From: Pseudopyrenochaeta lycopersici
Lineage: Eukaryota; Ascomycota; Dothideomycetes; Pleosporales; Pseudopyrenochaetaceae
DNA length: 64,000 nucleotides
NCBI GenBank assembly: GCA_003313425.1
Contig: NHZP01000014.1
Location: 558,001 to 622,000 of the forward strand
Direction of reading: 5' to 3'
Positions within the stretch are counted from its first letter, which is position 1, and each line of letters starts with the position of its first letter. The notes beneath the pieces were generated by a model. That model was given only the letters and a program-made list of their open reading frames with translations. It was not told where the DNA came from and searched no databases. This document shows positions 36,748 through 47,873 of this stretch, piece after piece. The translations under genes and the position numbers were made by a program.

Positions 36748-38820
36748 CTACGATTGAGCATCGTGAAACTCATCCTCCTCCAATGTTTCGCTGTCTTTCC
36801 TCTTCAGCAAATCATCTTTATGCGCTTCGCCCTTTGGGTTTGAGTGCAATAGTCTGCTGGGCGGTAATTCTTGCGCAATTTTTTCTCTCTTCTCAGGCGA
36901 GATTTCCACATGTGGAGACTTGGGACTTTGAAATGGTAGCGTAGGAGGAAGGTTAGGATCAACTGTATTGATATCTTTGGGTAGTGAGATGCGGTGGATC
37001 CGTTCATCGGCGCGCACATTAGCCGGGGTATCAGCTGGGTCGTCAAGGTCGATGAGGTTTTCGACGAACTTTTCTTGTTGCTGCGGTTGGGCAGGCGGAG
37101 CAGACTGGACAGGATGAGCGGGTGGTCCATCTTGTACAGACTGATTACTCAGGGTAGGGCGCAAACTGTTTGCCCGTGATGGGATATTGAATTGCCTCTC
37201 TGGCTTCTGTCCTGGTAGGATGGCGTGGATTTGCAGAATCTGCTTGACTTGCTCTTCTGGAGTCTTCCCATCTCTACTCATTATTAGCGCACGTTTCCAC
37301 GGTCCAACGGCGCGTTTACTAACACTTTTGCGTTGATAATCCAATCTAGATCCTCTTCTCCTTCGTCGCTGCCGCCTTGGCCACCCTGTACTCGTCGGAA
37401 GAGTTGTGGATGCCAGTCAATACCCTCGTTATTTCTCTTTGCAGCTTCCTCTCGTTGCCTATCTTCGATCTTGGCCTTTGCTTCTGTTGCGGCTTCCTGG
37501 TCCCTTCGCTTGACCGCTTCGGTGGTGTCGTGCCAGAGTCGTTGCGATTCTCGTTCTTCTTGTTCCTCTAGGGGTCGAGCCGTGGGTGGAGTGTGTTTGG
37601 TGTGGGCCGCATCGAAAAGAAGCTCCTTCTTTCCAGTCTATGCAATTGGTTAGCTCCTTTACATGTACAGTGATCCAAAAGGACAAAGCGCCTACGGTCA
37701 GATCCTTGATGTACATCTCCTCGTTCCAGAGACCTGACAACTCATACAGATTCTTGCCATTCGGATCTTTAATGAAGCCGCCGATAGCATTGTATGTTCC
37801 ACTGAAGTAGCCCTTGGTCTTGAATTCAAGATCAGCACTAAGTCCAGTTTCTGGGCACTTGATGAAGGCGTGATCGCCGAGTTCATACTTCATAGTGCCG
37901 AAGAGGATGCCGCGCGCGTACATGTTTGGTTGGGTGACGAAGCTGTTTCCAGTGAGCTTTGCATGATTCCAATTGCTTTTTCCTGTGACCTACAATCGCT
38001 CGCCAGTGTTGAGCAGTCGCAAAACGGCGATTCCCTCCATCATACTGGCTGCAGAGTTGCCCAAGAACTTGCTTCTGGGTTTCAGTGTGCCGTCAATCCG
38101 AATGTGGTGCTCGGGCGCCATAAAGAAATAGCTCGATTTGGGGGGATGATGCGAGGTTTGCTCAGCGATGTAGTAGCCTTTGGTGCCGTCTGGATACTCC
38201 CAATAGCTTGTGAAGATTTCACCAAGAATTGGGTTGAGTGGTTTCTTCACTCCTCTGTACACATATCAGTTGTTGCTTGCAAATATGTGAATCTGTCGGC
38301 CATGCATACGGAGGTTTGATGTGCCACCCGCTGAGGTAGAACTTTGTAACGGCTACAAAGCGTTCTATGGGGTCTTCGATTTTGGTGATGGGCAGCATGG
38401 TCTCGGGATGGGCCATGAAGCTGCCGTATTCGTTAGCACTCCAGGTTGCTCTCGACATAGTCGGGGGTTTGGCAAACACACTTTGTTATACGTTCCAGCA
38501 TGGATCGCGGCTCGAGGATGAAGGTCGGTAGCGTTACTCGACTCAAGTCGGCGCCCGGTCGCAGTTGTGATATGATGTGCATGAGCACTGCAGCGCAATG
38601 TTAGTTGGCTGTCTACGAGCCTCGTATTTTTCTCTCTGCCCGAAGACGTACTATTGCCTTGCTCCGAGTCCATGACCGTCTCATCCTGAGCGGTAGTTTC
38701 TTCGCCATGATGTCCTCTTGTTTCGTCAATCGAGGATCCGCGACTGCCTGTTTGGGCACAAGCATCTGTGTCAGCCGTGGTGCAGCCCAGAAAATGTTTT
38801 TCTGGGACGACGCGGTACAT
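36748..38820 (-). CDS. Oxysterol-binding protein (Osh6/Osh7-like lipid transfer protein)
   Basis: Seven exons (38820-38652, 38587-38482, 38420-38310, 38254-37994, 37942-37696, 37637-37326, 37263-36748) give 573 residues. The ORD lipid-binding domain is clear: [43 protein letters not shown], the EQTSHHPP signature (about 160-167), [18 protein letters not shown] and [11 protein letters not shown]. There is no PH domain or ankyrin repeat, so this is a short-type ORP; the sequence around [11 protein letters not shown] suggests the Osh6/7 group, which exchanges phosphatidylserine and PI4P at ER-plasma membrane contacts (family knowledge). The C-terminal 170 residues are charged and Pro-rich, unlike yeast Osh6. 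The start ATG at 38820 and the acceptor of the last intron are my best choices; upstream residues are poorly conserved. It is convergent with the F-box gene. Confidence 0.88.
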
Positions 38821-39396
38821 TCGGAGAACAGGGAATACGCACTTGTCAGCGAGGCTCTGCGCCTATGCGAAACTCCAGGTAAATGCGGCATCGCGGGTAT
38901 GTAGGGCGCAGGCAGAAGTAGGGAAAACAAATAAAAGAGTAAAAAGGCGCAATGACAGAGGCAGATTCGAACAAGGCAGCGAAGTACCGGGCGTGAGCTG
39001 TCAAGTGCTCTCGGTGACGCGGTTGGACTTGAGCTCCGTGCCTAGCGATGACGATGGTCTCAGAAATTAGCGGACCCCCACCTTGAAGGGCTTGTACCTG
39101 GCAGACAGCAGCGAGCAAACAGCAATGTTCACGCGCACGACAGTGTTTGGGTGATCAAGGTGACGTCTGCTTGTAGTGCAAGTACTCAGGTCTTCAGGTG
39201 ACCAGCCATTACTCTATGAAATGCCTGGCGCAGTGCCTTCCAAGCTTCTGCCCCGCAATCGGCAGACTTCAAGCACTTTCGCAATAAGCCTGAGCTGCCA
39301 ACGGCACGGTTCGGATCACGCACGCCTTCCGGGGCGTGAGGCTCCACCGCGCGCACGCGATATCTTCAGGGAGGCTTTGTGTTTTCACTCAGCCAC
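38821..39396. other. Intergenic region
   Basis: It holds the promoter side of the Osh gene and the 3' side of the nicotinamidase gene. No further gene is seen. Confidence 0.5.
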
Positions 39397-40149
39397 TCAA
39401 CTGTGAGCCGAAGCCTCCGATGTCTGGCCCTTCACCTTTTGCACCGCTTCATCGTCCGCGCCTATGACTGTGACGCCGGCCTTCTCGTACTCCTTGTGGA
39501 CCTCGTCAAGCGAAGACGGATCTACGGCCTTGGTAGCCTCGCCAATGACCCACGTCTTGAAGCCATTCTTCTGCGCATCCAGAGCGGTGCACTTGACGCA
39601 GTAGTCAGCTGCCAGACCAGCAATAAATACATCCGTGACTCGTGCTTCGCGCAGAGTGTCTGCTAACCCACTCTGCGCGACGCAGGGATTTGTGAAGGGG
39701 TCAGCAAACGCAGAGTACATCTCCACACGCTTGTCCTGGCCCTTCTCCACAATCCTATCAACCTTGCTGACATCCAACTCGGGCAGCAGCTCGCAGCCCT
39801 TTGTGCCCTGGACGCAGTGATCTGGCCACAGCCGTGTCTCCTGCGACTCCTCTGGGTTCAGCGGGTTCTCGATGGTGACGATTGACTCGAAGGGCCTGTT
39901 ATTCGGAGGGGGGTGGTTTGAGGCGAACGATATGTGGTCTTGGGGGTGAAAGTCCTTGGTTGCGATCTTGAGTGCAAACGGGAGGGCGAGGAGGGCGTTG
40001 ATGGTGGGCACGATGTCGCGGCCGCCTGTGACTGCCAGTGTGCCGTTCTGGACTGGTCAGCTACATGTGTTGGAAGCAGGCGACCAACTCACTGGAGGAC
40101 AAAAGTCCTCTTGGACGTCGACGACGACCAGCGCTGGTTTGAAAGGCAT
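39397..40149 (-). CDS. pnc1: Nicotinamidase (pyrazinamidase/nicotinamidase, isochorismatase-like)
   Basis: Two exons (40149-40093, 40047-39397) give 235 residues. The enzyme hydrolyses nicotinamide to nicotinate and ammonia in the NAD+ salvage pathway. Catalytic and metal residues can be read: Asp11 in VVVDVQEDF, the metal triad region KDFHPQDH (Asp51, His53, His57) followed by ISFASNH, a Lys in IVEKGQD, and the nucleophile Cys in GLAADYCVKCTALDA. WPDHCVQGTKG is a further family block. The length is normal. The 45-base intron uses the second of two close acceptors (CCAG AACGGC) because only that keeps the frame. The gene is divergent from COX4. No targeting signal is seen, so cytosol or nucleus is expected. 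Confidence 0.94.
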
Positions 40150-40531
40150 GCTAGGGCTGTGTTGAGGAGATGCAGCTGTGACAATTAGTGCAACGTGCAG
40201 CTTCTCCCTGTGAGGCGGTTTGGCACTGCGGCCCCAAAGATTTTGCAGACGTCACGGGTATAGGGTATTCACTGTGTTATGAGCAGAGGTAAGTGTGTAA
40301 GATCAAGTGCAGCCTAGATCATCATGCTGCGGCTAGCTTGCGACGTCGGGATTGAGCAATGGATGCATCGACTATGAGTGCAAGGCTGCCGGCGCCCTAA
40401 CGGCCTCTCGCGTTACTCATCAAAACCGCCAAGGCCAAAGCTCTCGGATGATCCAACGTCAACTTCGCCAGGCCAACCTTTAAGCTCGACACCCACGCTC
40501 CCCCTCTCCGCTCCACCCAATTGCTCTCCAA
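40150..40531. promoter_or_regulatory. Bidirectional promoter, nicotinamidase / COX4
   Basis: The two ATGs are 382 bases apart in divergent orientation. A GACGTCAC (CRE-like) string lies at 40248-40255, a TTACTCA (AP-1/Gcn4-like) string near 40413-40419 and a CCAAT box at 40517-40521, close to the COX4 start. The motif matches are by eye and their function is not shown. Confidence 0.55.
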
Positions 40532-41385
40532 ATGTTCGTCCAGCGCTCCGCCATTGCCGCGGCAAGGCGAGTGGCCCCCCGCGCCCTCGCCCGACGCACT
40601 TTCACCACGACGTTTGTCCGCCGTAGGTCACGACAGCAGCCATCGTACGATGTACCATTGACCCCATTGCAGGCGACGTGAACGAGAAGGCTACCGCAGA
40701 CAAGGAGACTGGCCACTCTGCCAGCTCTCCCAGCGTCCTGCAGGGCTACAAGAAGCTTCAGGGTATGTGTTGCGCCCGCACCAGGGTTTTTCGCGCTGCC
40801 GAGCTACGTGCCGGCAGTGGCTTTGCGCGATGAGGACCATTGCTGATGCTTGCTGGCACGCAGAAATCAAGACCGAGGCCGATCTCCTGCCCCCCGGTGC
40901 GCAGCCCGGTACCGTTCCCACCGATGCCGAACAAGCCACCGGTCTCGAGCGTCTCGAAATTTTGGGGAAGATGCAGGGCGTTGATATCTTCGACATGAGG
41001 CCATTAGATGCCAGCCGTCTCGGTACGTTGCCAATCCCAGCATAGTATTGCAGACAATCGTCTGGGACGATTTGCAATGCCAGTGGCGTGATGCTGACGG
41101 AATGCAGGCACGATGGAGGACCCCATCACTGTCAACTCGGCCGGTGAGGAGCAGTATGTTGGTTGCACTGGCTACCCTGTTGACTCCCACGGCGTTCTGT
41201 GGATCACTCTTACCCGCGATGAGCCCAAGTCCCGCTGCATGGAGTGTGGCTCCGTGTACCAGATGCACTACGTTGGCCCCGCTCACGATGCCCATGGACA
41301 TGACCACGGCCACCACGAGGAGAACAAATACCCCAAGCCAAAGAACATGGCTGATTTCATCAAGCCCGAGTACATGGAACTATAG
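40532..41385 (+). CDS. COX4: Cytochrome c oxidase subunit IV (Cox4, mammalian Vb family)
   Basis: Four exons (40532-40622, 40673-40762, 40864-41022, 41108-41385) give 205 residues, with all three introns in phase 1. The first 30 residues are Arg- and Ala-rich without acidic residues, a typical mitochondrial presequence (RSAIAAARRVAPRALARRTF). The mature part matches the zinc-binding Cox4/Vb family: LLPPGAQPGTVPTDAEQATGLERLE, GKMQGVDIFDMRPLD, EDPITVNS, and the zinc-site region GCTGYPVDSHGVLWITL with RCMECGSVYQMHYVG. A His-rich tail follows. It is a nuclear-encoded structural subunit of respiratory complex IV in the inner membrane. Its 3' end is convergent with Cgi121, stop codons 141 bases apart. 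Confidence 0.96.
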
Positions 41386-41526
41386 GCTTGGAGACTTTTA
41401 GAGAATCAGTCGTGTATCTATACAGTCAGACCATGTAGCATAGTCGAGACGGACAATTCCTTTTTTATCTAGCCATGTGCCATTGTTCCCATGTTCGTCA
41501 TTCATCATCTTTAGAGTCTGTATGCT

Positions 41527-42504
41527 TCACGACCCCTTTAGCGCAATAATGCCCAGAACCACACTCTCCATCTCCTTCCTCTCGTCCTTGACAGGCGCAT
41601 TACCATTCACGGCCACCCCCTTCTTTCCCTTCTTCCCCGCATCCCCCCCAAGCTTATACATCTTCCTCACCTTCTCGACATCGCACCAGCCCCCCAACTC
41701 GTCCCCTTGCTCGCCAACCTCCACGCTCGTCCCCCGCACAACCTCGCCCAAATGCCGACTTACACTTTCCCTCGACACCGTTTCAGCAGGCGCGCCGTCT
41801 GCAGTGATGGATAGCTTGACAGCGATGAGTGCAGAGGTCGAGTCAGTCAAACCGAACTTTTTGTATGACTCGCCAATGTTGTTGTTTGGGGAGAGGCGGA
41901 ATACGAGCTCAGAGTGGGGGGTGCGTGTTTTTTGCCGCGAGGTGAGGAAGTTGTGCAGAGCAAGGAAGGTGGCGGAGAGGAGATGTTGGGGGGATAGAAT
42001 CTGGGCGCCGTTAGTCAGTTTTAAGCTTGGCTGGGATTAGGTTGTATAGGTTGCGCATGTCTTTGATGATGTGATTGCCAGTGCACGAACAAATCAAAAG
42101 GAAATCGCGATTGCAGTTCAGTGCAAGTCCAGCCAGGCACAACTAATGTTCATATGTATTATTGTTTTATGGAAACCACGAGTCGCCCATGAAATGGCAA
42201 TAGTGCATGGAATACTTCACGTGGTCAAGCAGATGAATGTAACCTTGAGGAAGCAAGTCGATGCCATCGGCGATGATTCGGGCAGACAAGAGCAAAACAG
42301 GTAATTTCAAATATGGTCCCGTGGAGGAGGTGGAAGCTGAAGATCACGTACCATGCTTGCATCCAAGAATGCATAGTCAAAGTCTGGATTGGTTTCGAGT
42401 AGCTGACTTCGAAGATATGCAGCATTGGTCACGTCTTTGAACAAGGCCACGTGAGCTGGATAGGCCTCGTAATGGGGTAGTGTAAAGGAGCGTATGGACG
42501 CCAT
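41527..42504 (-). CDS. cgi121: EKC/KEOPS complex subunit Cgi121
   Basis: Two exons (42504-42352, 42000-41527) give 208 residues. The protein starts MASIRSFTLPHYEAYPAHVALFK, then NAAYLRSQLLETNPDFDYAFLDASM, ILSPQHLLSATFLALHNF and HSELVFRLSPNNNIGESYKKFGLTD, all features of the Cgi121/TPRKB family. KEOPS makes the t6A modification of tRNAs reading ANN codons and also acts in telomere upkeep and transcription (established for yeast). Cgi121 binds Bud32 and the tRNA 3' end. The intron is 351 bases, long for this window, with a clean GTACGT donor and CCAG acceptor. A charged, Gly/Lys-rich insert near residues 165-190 looks like a lineage-specific loop. Its 5' end is divergent from a Zn2Cys6 gene. 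Confidence 0.9.
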
Positions 42505-43307
42505 TGGCCCTAGATGTGAGGTTGTCTGGATCGGCGGTATTGGATGTCGCGATGTGACAGAGCACGGACGGGGGTTTGGTGGAAACTTGGGCGAGGGGCG
42601 CAAAACTCAGTACGAGTCTTTAGTTTGTTTTTCTCTCGGGGTTGCAGGAGGCGGTAGGATTGTGGGAGATTGGAGTGAGGCGGAAAAGGGTGTGAACGGT
42701 CAGCGGGAGAGCAAGAGGCAAGCTTCTTTCCGCTCGACCTGCATTAATTGATGGTGCGTCGTTGAGTGAAGGCGGCCGCTTTGGGCGGTAGCGGGGACAG
42801 CCAAGGCGTTTCTTCCCACGCTCGATCCAACAACTGCCTCGGGGAACACGCCAACGGCGAATCAGTGCAGCACTGAATGTCGATCGATCGGGCAGAAAAC
42901 TAAGTTGGCCTGGCATGTCAGTGCGAGGTCCTGACAGCGGTCCAGCGACCCAAGGTTTCAGGGCCGGTGGTGGCCAATAGCGGGTGTCAGGGAGCCAAAG
43001 CTGAATGTGGACGGGAATGGGGTCCGTTCCCATGAGTCGCCGAGGACGCTGCGCTCATTGAGTTAACCAGCGCACCCTGAATGCAGCGCGCGCTGGATTC
43101 TACAAATCTCCTCAACATCAACCCCCAGCGCACATCTGCCGCGCCTGCGTTCGCGACCTTTTCTTTCCTTTGCAGTTGTCCCAAGACTAGCGGCTATGCG
43201 TCCCGAGTCTGACAGGTAGCCACCGAGCGACCAAGCCACCAAGGCCCGCCGCCCGTCCCTGCGTACTTGCAGTTCGTCATCCTACGGAACATACCGACAC
43301 ACCCAAC
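42505..43307. promoter_or_regulatory. Divergent promoter region, Cgi121 / Zn2Cys6 factor
   Basis: The 803-base gap separates two divergent starts. No gene with a recognisable domain is seen. Confidence 0.4.
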
Positions 43308-46300
43308 ATGGCCCCAAAGAGGAGCGCCTCCGAGGACGAAGCGAGCATCGTCAGCAAGATACAACGGATTGAGCATTCCATACCCACCAGCCCGCACCAC
43401 CGACTGCCAAACAACGACTTCTCCGGCTCCGTCAAGAGGAAGCTCGCCGACTCCAAGCGAACTGGCCAGGCCTGCGACCGCTGCAAGGTACGTGCCAGCC
43501 CACGCGCGCTGTAAACCCCTCCGGCCTGCCATTGCAGAAGCCCAATTGAGCCCCCCTTCCCCAGAGAGCTGCCTGCGGCCTCAAAAAGGGCCCGACAGCC
43601 ATTCTTTTCTCCCTGTGACGCTGTTGCACCTTGTCCACCCTGGCGCGCATCAAGCCTGAAGGATTCGCACGACGCGACTTCGCGTCGCGAGCCGAGTACG
43701 ACCACCAGTACTCGCCAGCGTCTTCCAAATGCGCCTGGTTTGCTCTTCACAATAAACACCATCTCACTGTACTAATTCGCGCTTGCACAGGTCCGTAAAA
43801 TTCGCTGCGATGGCCGACCTGAAGGATGCACCCCATGCGAGCAGAATAGAACGCCATGTCGCACAACAGATCGAATCACCGGGCGTGCCACAGTTCGAGG
43901 CCACGCCGAGGCTCTGGAATCAGAGCTCTCCTATCTGCGGAACCAGAATGCCGATCTGCAGGCGCAGCTGAAGGAGCTGGGCGTAGAGCCGCGAGCTTCA
44001 TCAGCCTTCAACTCCATACAAACCACCAGCGTGCCGTATGACAGCTCCAGCTGGTCAGATACGCCCCGGCGAACAAGTGCGTCACCGTTACCTGGCTTTG
44101 CGCCTGCCAGCGGCGTGGGAAAGAACGACTTCCAGTCGCTGCCCGAGTTCAAGCATGGCTCCATCGGTGACAACTATCTTGGTGTCGCCGCGGGAGACTC
44201 TCTGCTGAGCCACATCAAAGGCACGTCGCTCTCAGTGTTCGGCACCGAGATCAACATCACAGACTTCATGATGGACGAAGCCGAGTATGAAACCTCGCCC
44301 ATGTCCTACTCCACCTTGGTGAGGGTCTCCTTGGGCGGCGAGCAGGTCGAAGCGCCCCAACTGCCACAGTACCAGGGCCTGAAAGAGTATGCCATGTGGT
44401 TCCTACGGTCTATGAACCCATATACAATGCTCGTCCACAAGCCCGCATTCATGGATTTGGTACATTATGCCTATTCTCTGCACGTGCTACCGCTAATCAA
44501 GACAGATCTGGAGATTTGGCAACGACAAAACCTTCACCCCAAGTGCCCCCCAAATTGTGACCGTCCATATGATGCTTGCGACGATTCAGTATCAGATAGG
44601 CACTCGGAACAACCAGCAGAGAGCTTTGTTGGACGAGTCGCACGCACACTACCTGTACGCTCTCAGCTTCTACAAGGAACTGCTTCATGGACACCACACA
44701 TTAGAAGATGTACAGGCTCTGGCCATGATATGCCACCACCTGCGCAACTTCCCAAAACCTGGCGCCGCTTGGATTCTGACCTCCATCACGTACCTGTTCG
44801 CAATCGAACTCGGGTTGCACCGCTCTGTCAGCGCTTGGGCAGACGGCACTGGCAAGTGGAGTAAGCAGGATATTGAGATGAGGAAGCGTGTCTTCTGGAC
44901 TCTAAACGCTCTCCAAGTGAACTTGAATGGCAAGCTTGGAAGGCCAATGCCAATCAGCAACGAGGACATTGACGTAGAATTTCCCGACCCAGCGAACGAC
45001 TGCCTGCCGGGCGAGGAAGCGAGTCTGGATTCATTCCAGCAGTGCTCATTCCAAGTGGGCATCCAAATCGCCAAATACACGGTCCTGGAACTGGAGCTTT
45101 ACAAGACCATCTATGCGGTACGACACTCTCCACGCGCCTACGCCGAAAATCTGAAGCGACTGGAGACGGGCATTCAGCAGTGGAAAGAAGACTTGCCCTA
45201 CGAGCTGCAAGATCCGTCTCGCGCCTCAGCGGACAACCACATCTTTGCCCTGTATCTCGAGTACTGGTACCAATCATACCATCTTCTGCTGCATCATCCG
45301 GCTGTCTGCCGATCAGTCGACGCTGCCATCCTCAGTTCGAACCTGGACAAGTGTTTAGATGCATCGCAGAAGATGCTGCACAATTGCACCGAGATGATGC
45401 ACAAGAAGAGTTTGGACATTCCCTGGATCAACACAGTGGTTTATATCGCAGCGACCTTTACCACACTCTTCATCTCAACAATGCGGAAAGAGCACTTAAC
45501 CCCAGTGGACATGACAAAACTGAAGGGCGATATGGTGACGTGGATGAATATCCTTGGCGAGTGCGACCACTTCCTCGGTAAGTCATCTTAGATTACATCC
45601 AAGTCCACATGCGGCTGCGGACCGATGCAAGATGCACAGCGGTTACTAATGCTTGGCAGGCTCCGGAGACAAGTTGAAGAGTGCCGTTGCAAAGATTGTT
45701 GAGCAATCGTTAAGCAACATTAATGATAGCATTGTCAAACGGACTGCAACCGAATCGCTTGCCCGCGTAGCTTTACACACCCCTCAGCATTCTTCAACCC
45801 CCACCCCGGTGTACGATAATGACGTATACCGGGAGCACTACGCGACGGCAGCTAGTGGCCCTACTGATCCGGCTCTTACATCTCAGACGCCGGCCTATAG
45901 TGGCCTGGCAGGAAGTGCTACACATCCATACAATATTGGAAACACGATACCTGTGCCGCAACAAAGCAGCAGCTCTTACGACCAGCAGCCCTATAGCAGT
46001 GGTGATGAAACAGGGATGAACCCAACCCATGCAGCAGCACTAGTAGCAGTCTCTAGCACATCCCAAGCATCAAGCGACACTTACACATACGCAAATAATC
46101 ACGCTCAGGTGACCAATAGTGGACAGCCCGCATACACGGCCAATGGCTTTGCACCCCAGGATTGGCGCCAATGGACAAGAACGTATATGCAGCCACAGGT
46201 GCCCCAGCCAGGCGAGTATCTAAATACAGCAACAACGCTCATGACTCTGGGCCGAGGCGAGTCCCAGGGCCCTGGGAACGATGGCCAAGGACTCGTTGAC

Positions 46301-46387
46301 AGTTCCGGGGTTCAGGGACACGTTGCCCATCATTGGCCAGAAATTTCCTTCCATGGTGCTGCAAATGGTCATCTGGGGCCGCAATGA
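43308..46387 (+). CDS. Zn2Cys6 fungal transcription factor with Fungal_trans domain
   Basis: Four exons (43308-43487, 43791-44459, 44506-45577, 45660-46387) give 882 residues. The zinc cluster starts at Cys56 and reads CX2CX6CX6CX2CX6C (CDRCK, intron 1, then VRKIRCDGRPEGCTPCEQNRTPC). The following ESELSYLRNQNADLQAQL stretch is a short coiled coil for dimerisation. The middle region (about 310-620) matches the fungal-specific TF domain: GLKEYAMWFLRSMNPY, LVHKPAFMDL, HMMLATIQYQ, LGLHRSVSAW and RKRVFWTLNALQ. The C-terminal 240 residues are rich in Gln, Ser, Pro and Tyr and look like an activation region. It is related to factors often labelled xylanolytic activators, but this is not XlnR itself: the zinc cluster differs. 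Its targets are unknown. Intron 1 is 303 bases, much longer than the others. Confidence 0.92.
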
Positions 46388-47873
46388 GCATCCAACCGAG
46401 TGATACTGATCAAGTCGAAAGGAAGACCGTGTGCGATTCAATACTTTTTTTTTTTTGAAACCAAAGTACGATTTCACGGCTTCTCGAAGCCCTCCAGGCT
46501 ATTTGAACGCGTTCGAGAGCTCGTATACTATTAAGGCTGTGCTCGGATGTTTTTTAAGGCTAATATGTAACCGCCACATAGATGGCATTGGGGATGCGAT
46601 CCCAGGATCTGGACACTGTGAGGTAATATAAGGAGATTAATGCAGTTCAGCGAGCCTGGGATTGGGATGAATAGATGTACGATGCTATGTTTGGAAGCGA
46701 ATGGATAATGGGGGGGAACTCTATCTGAATCCCAGATTCAAAGGACACGTGGAGGAGATGATTTCGCGGGACAATTAATGTGTTTGTTGTCTGGGGGGAG
46801 GCGAAAGGAAGGCGAGAACGGAGGCGACCTTGTAGAAGTGGGAAGTAATCCAAATGATCGACAACATCGATGATGGTCAGTGTGGCAAAACAATCTGCAA
46901 ACTCCATATCCAGCGCTCTGGCTGGGGCCCAAGATAGAGACGATGACAATTCAATCTCGACGACTCTTCCTATTCCCGACGCGCTACGAGCAGTGACATT
47001 TGTTTCCAGACGAAAATTGCCACATAAACAACATGGGCCGAATCCGCGTGCCAGGCCGACCAAATCAACCCTCGCGTTTAGATTGCTCGAACCGCATTCT
47101 ACCGGCTCACACGACCACCGGGAGGGTGTGGAGGGAGGGCACATTCTGTAAATTAAAGCCTCTAGCTCATTTGCAGCACCCGTCGGCAGCGCTACGCCCA
47201 AACAGGCAGGCCGCCATGGCGCTTGGCAGGAACCGACTACACGAATGGAAGGCGCGCACCCATCGATAAGCTTTCCACTGCAGGTGCTCCACTGCTTGGT
47301 CGCTGTGCCTTCCGCCTCCTTCTTCTTGCGGATCGCCCGCGTCCAAGACGAGAGAAGCTTTGTGCGGCCTGTTGTCGCTCAGCGGCTGGCGCTGGGCGCT
47401 GGCCGCCCCCGGACGACATGCCGCTGCTGCTGATCCCACGGCTAACGGCCGGTGCGTCGACGTGTGCTGCGGGTGTGTACGCGACGGGCACGTTGGCGGG
47501 TTGCTAAAGTTGAGGGCTAGGATCTATCCTGGACTTGCGGTCTTGGGGTTGAGAGGGGGGCGTGGGCAGGTATATAGGGTCTTGGATTTCTCGCTGGTAA
47601 ACGTAGAGTTATTCGTGCGTCGGCCTTTTTCCTCTCTCTCTCTCTCCCTCCCTCTCCCTCTCTTCCTCTCGCCGCTTGTGGTCTTCGTGGCTGCTGCGGG
47701 TATTGGTGAGGACTGACGTTGGTATTTCTTCGTCTGCTGGTGAAGGAAGGTTGAAGTCGACGAGTACTACTAGTACGACTGCGACTTACTTAGTCGTTCC
47801 ATTCTTTCTTCTCTGCTGAAGACCCCGGAAGTCGCACTCGCTATCAGTCTAATTATTCCTACCTTGTACCATC
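46388..47873. other. Intergenic region with promoter of the S28 peptidase gene
   Basis: It holds the 3' UTR of the Zn2Cys6 gene, with a 12-base T run at 46445-46456, and the long leader of the peptidase gene. Short frames at 47.2-47.7 kb overlap on both strands and are not supported. Confidence 0.5.
47624..47670. repeat. Polypyrimidine (CT-rich) tract upstream of the S28 peptidase
   Basis: About 45 bases of nearly pure C and T with CT repeats on the + strand lie about 200 bases before the ATG at 47874. Such tracts are common near fungal transcription starts. Confidence 0.8.

Noticed and set aside
43308..46387. Calling the Zn2Cys6 factor XlnR
   Set aside because: The zinc cluster and flanking residues differ from XlnR; only the general fungal TF domain is shared.
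46647..47201. Minus-strand frame of 184 codons
   Set aside because: Composition is unconvincing, no domain found and several overlapping frames on the other strand; could be revisited with RNA-seq.
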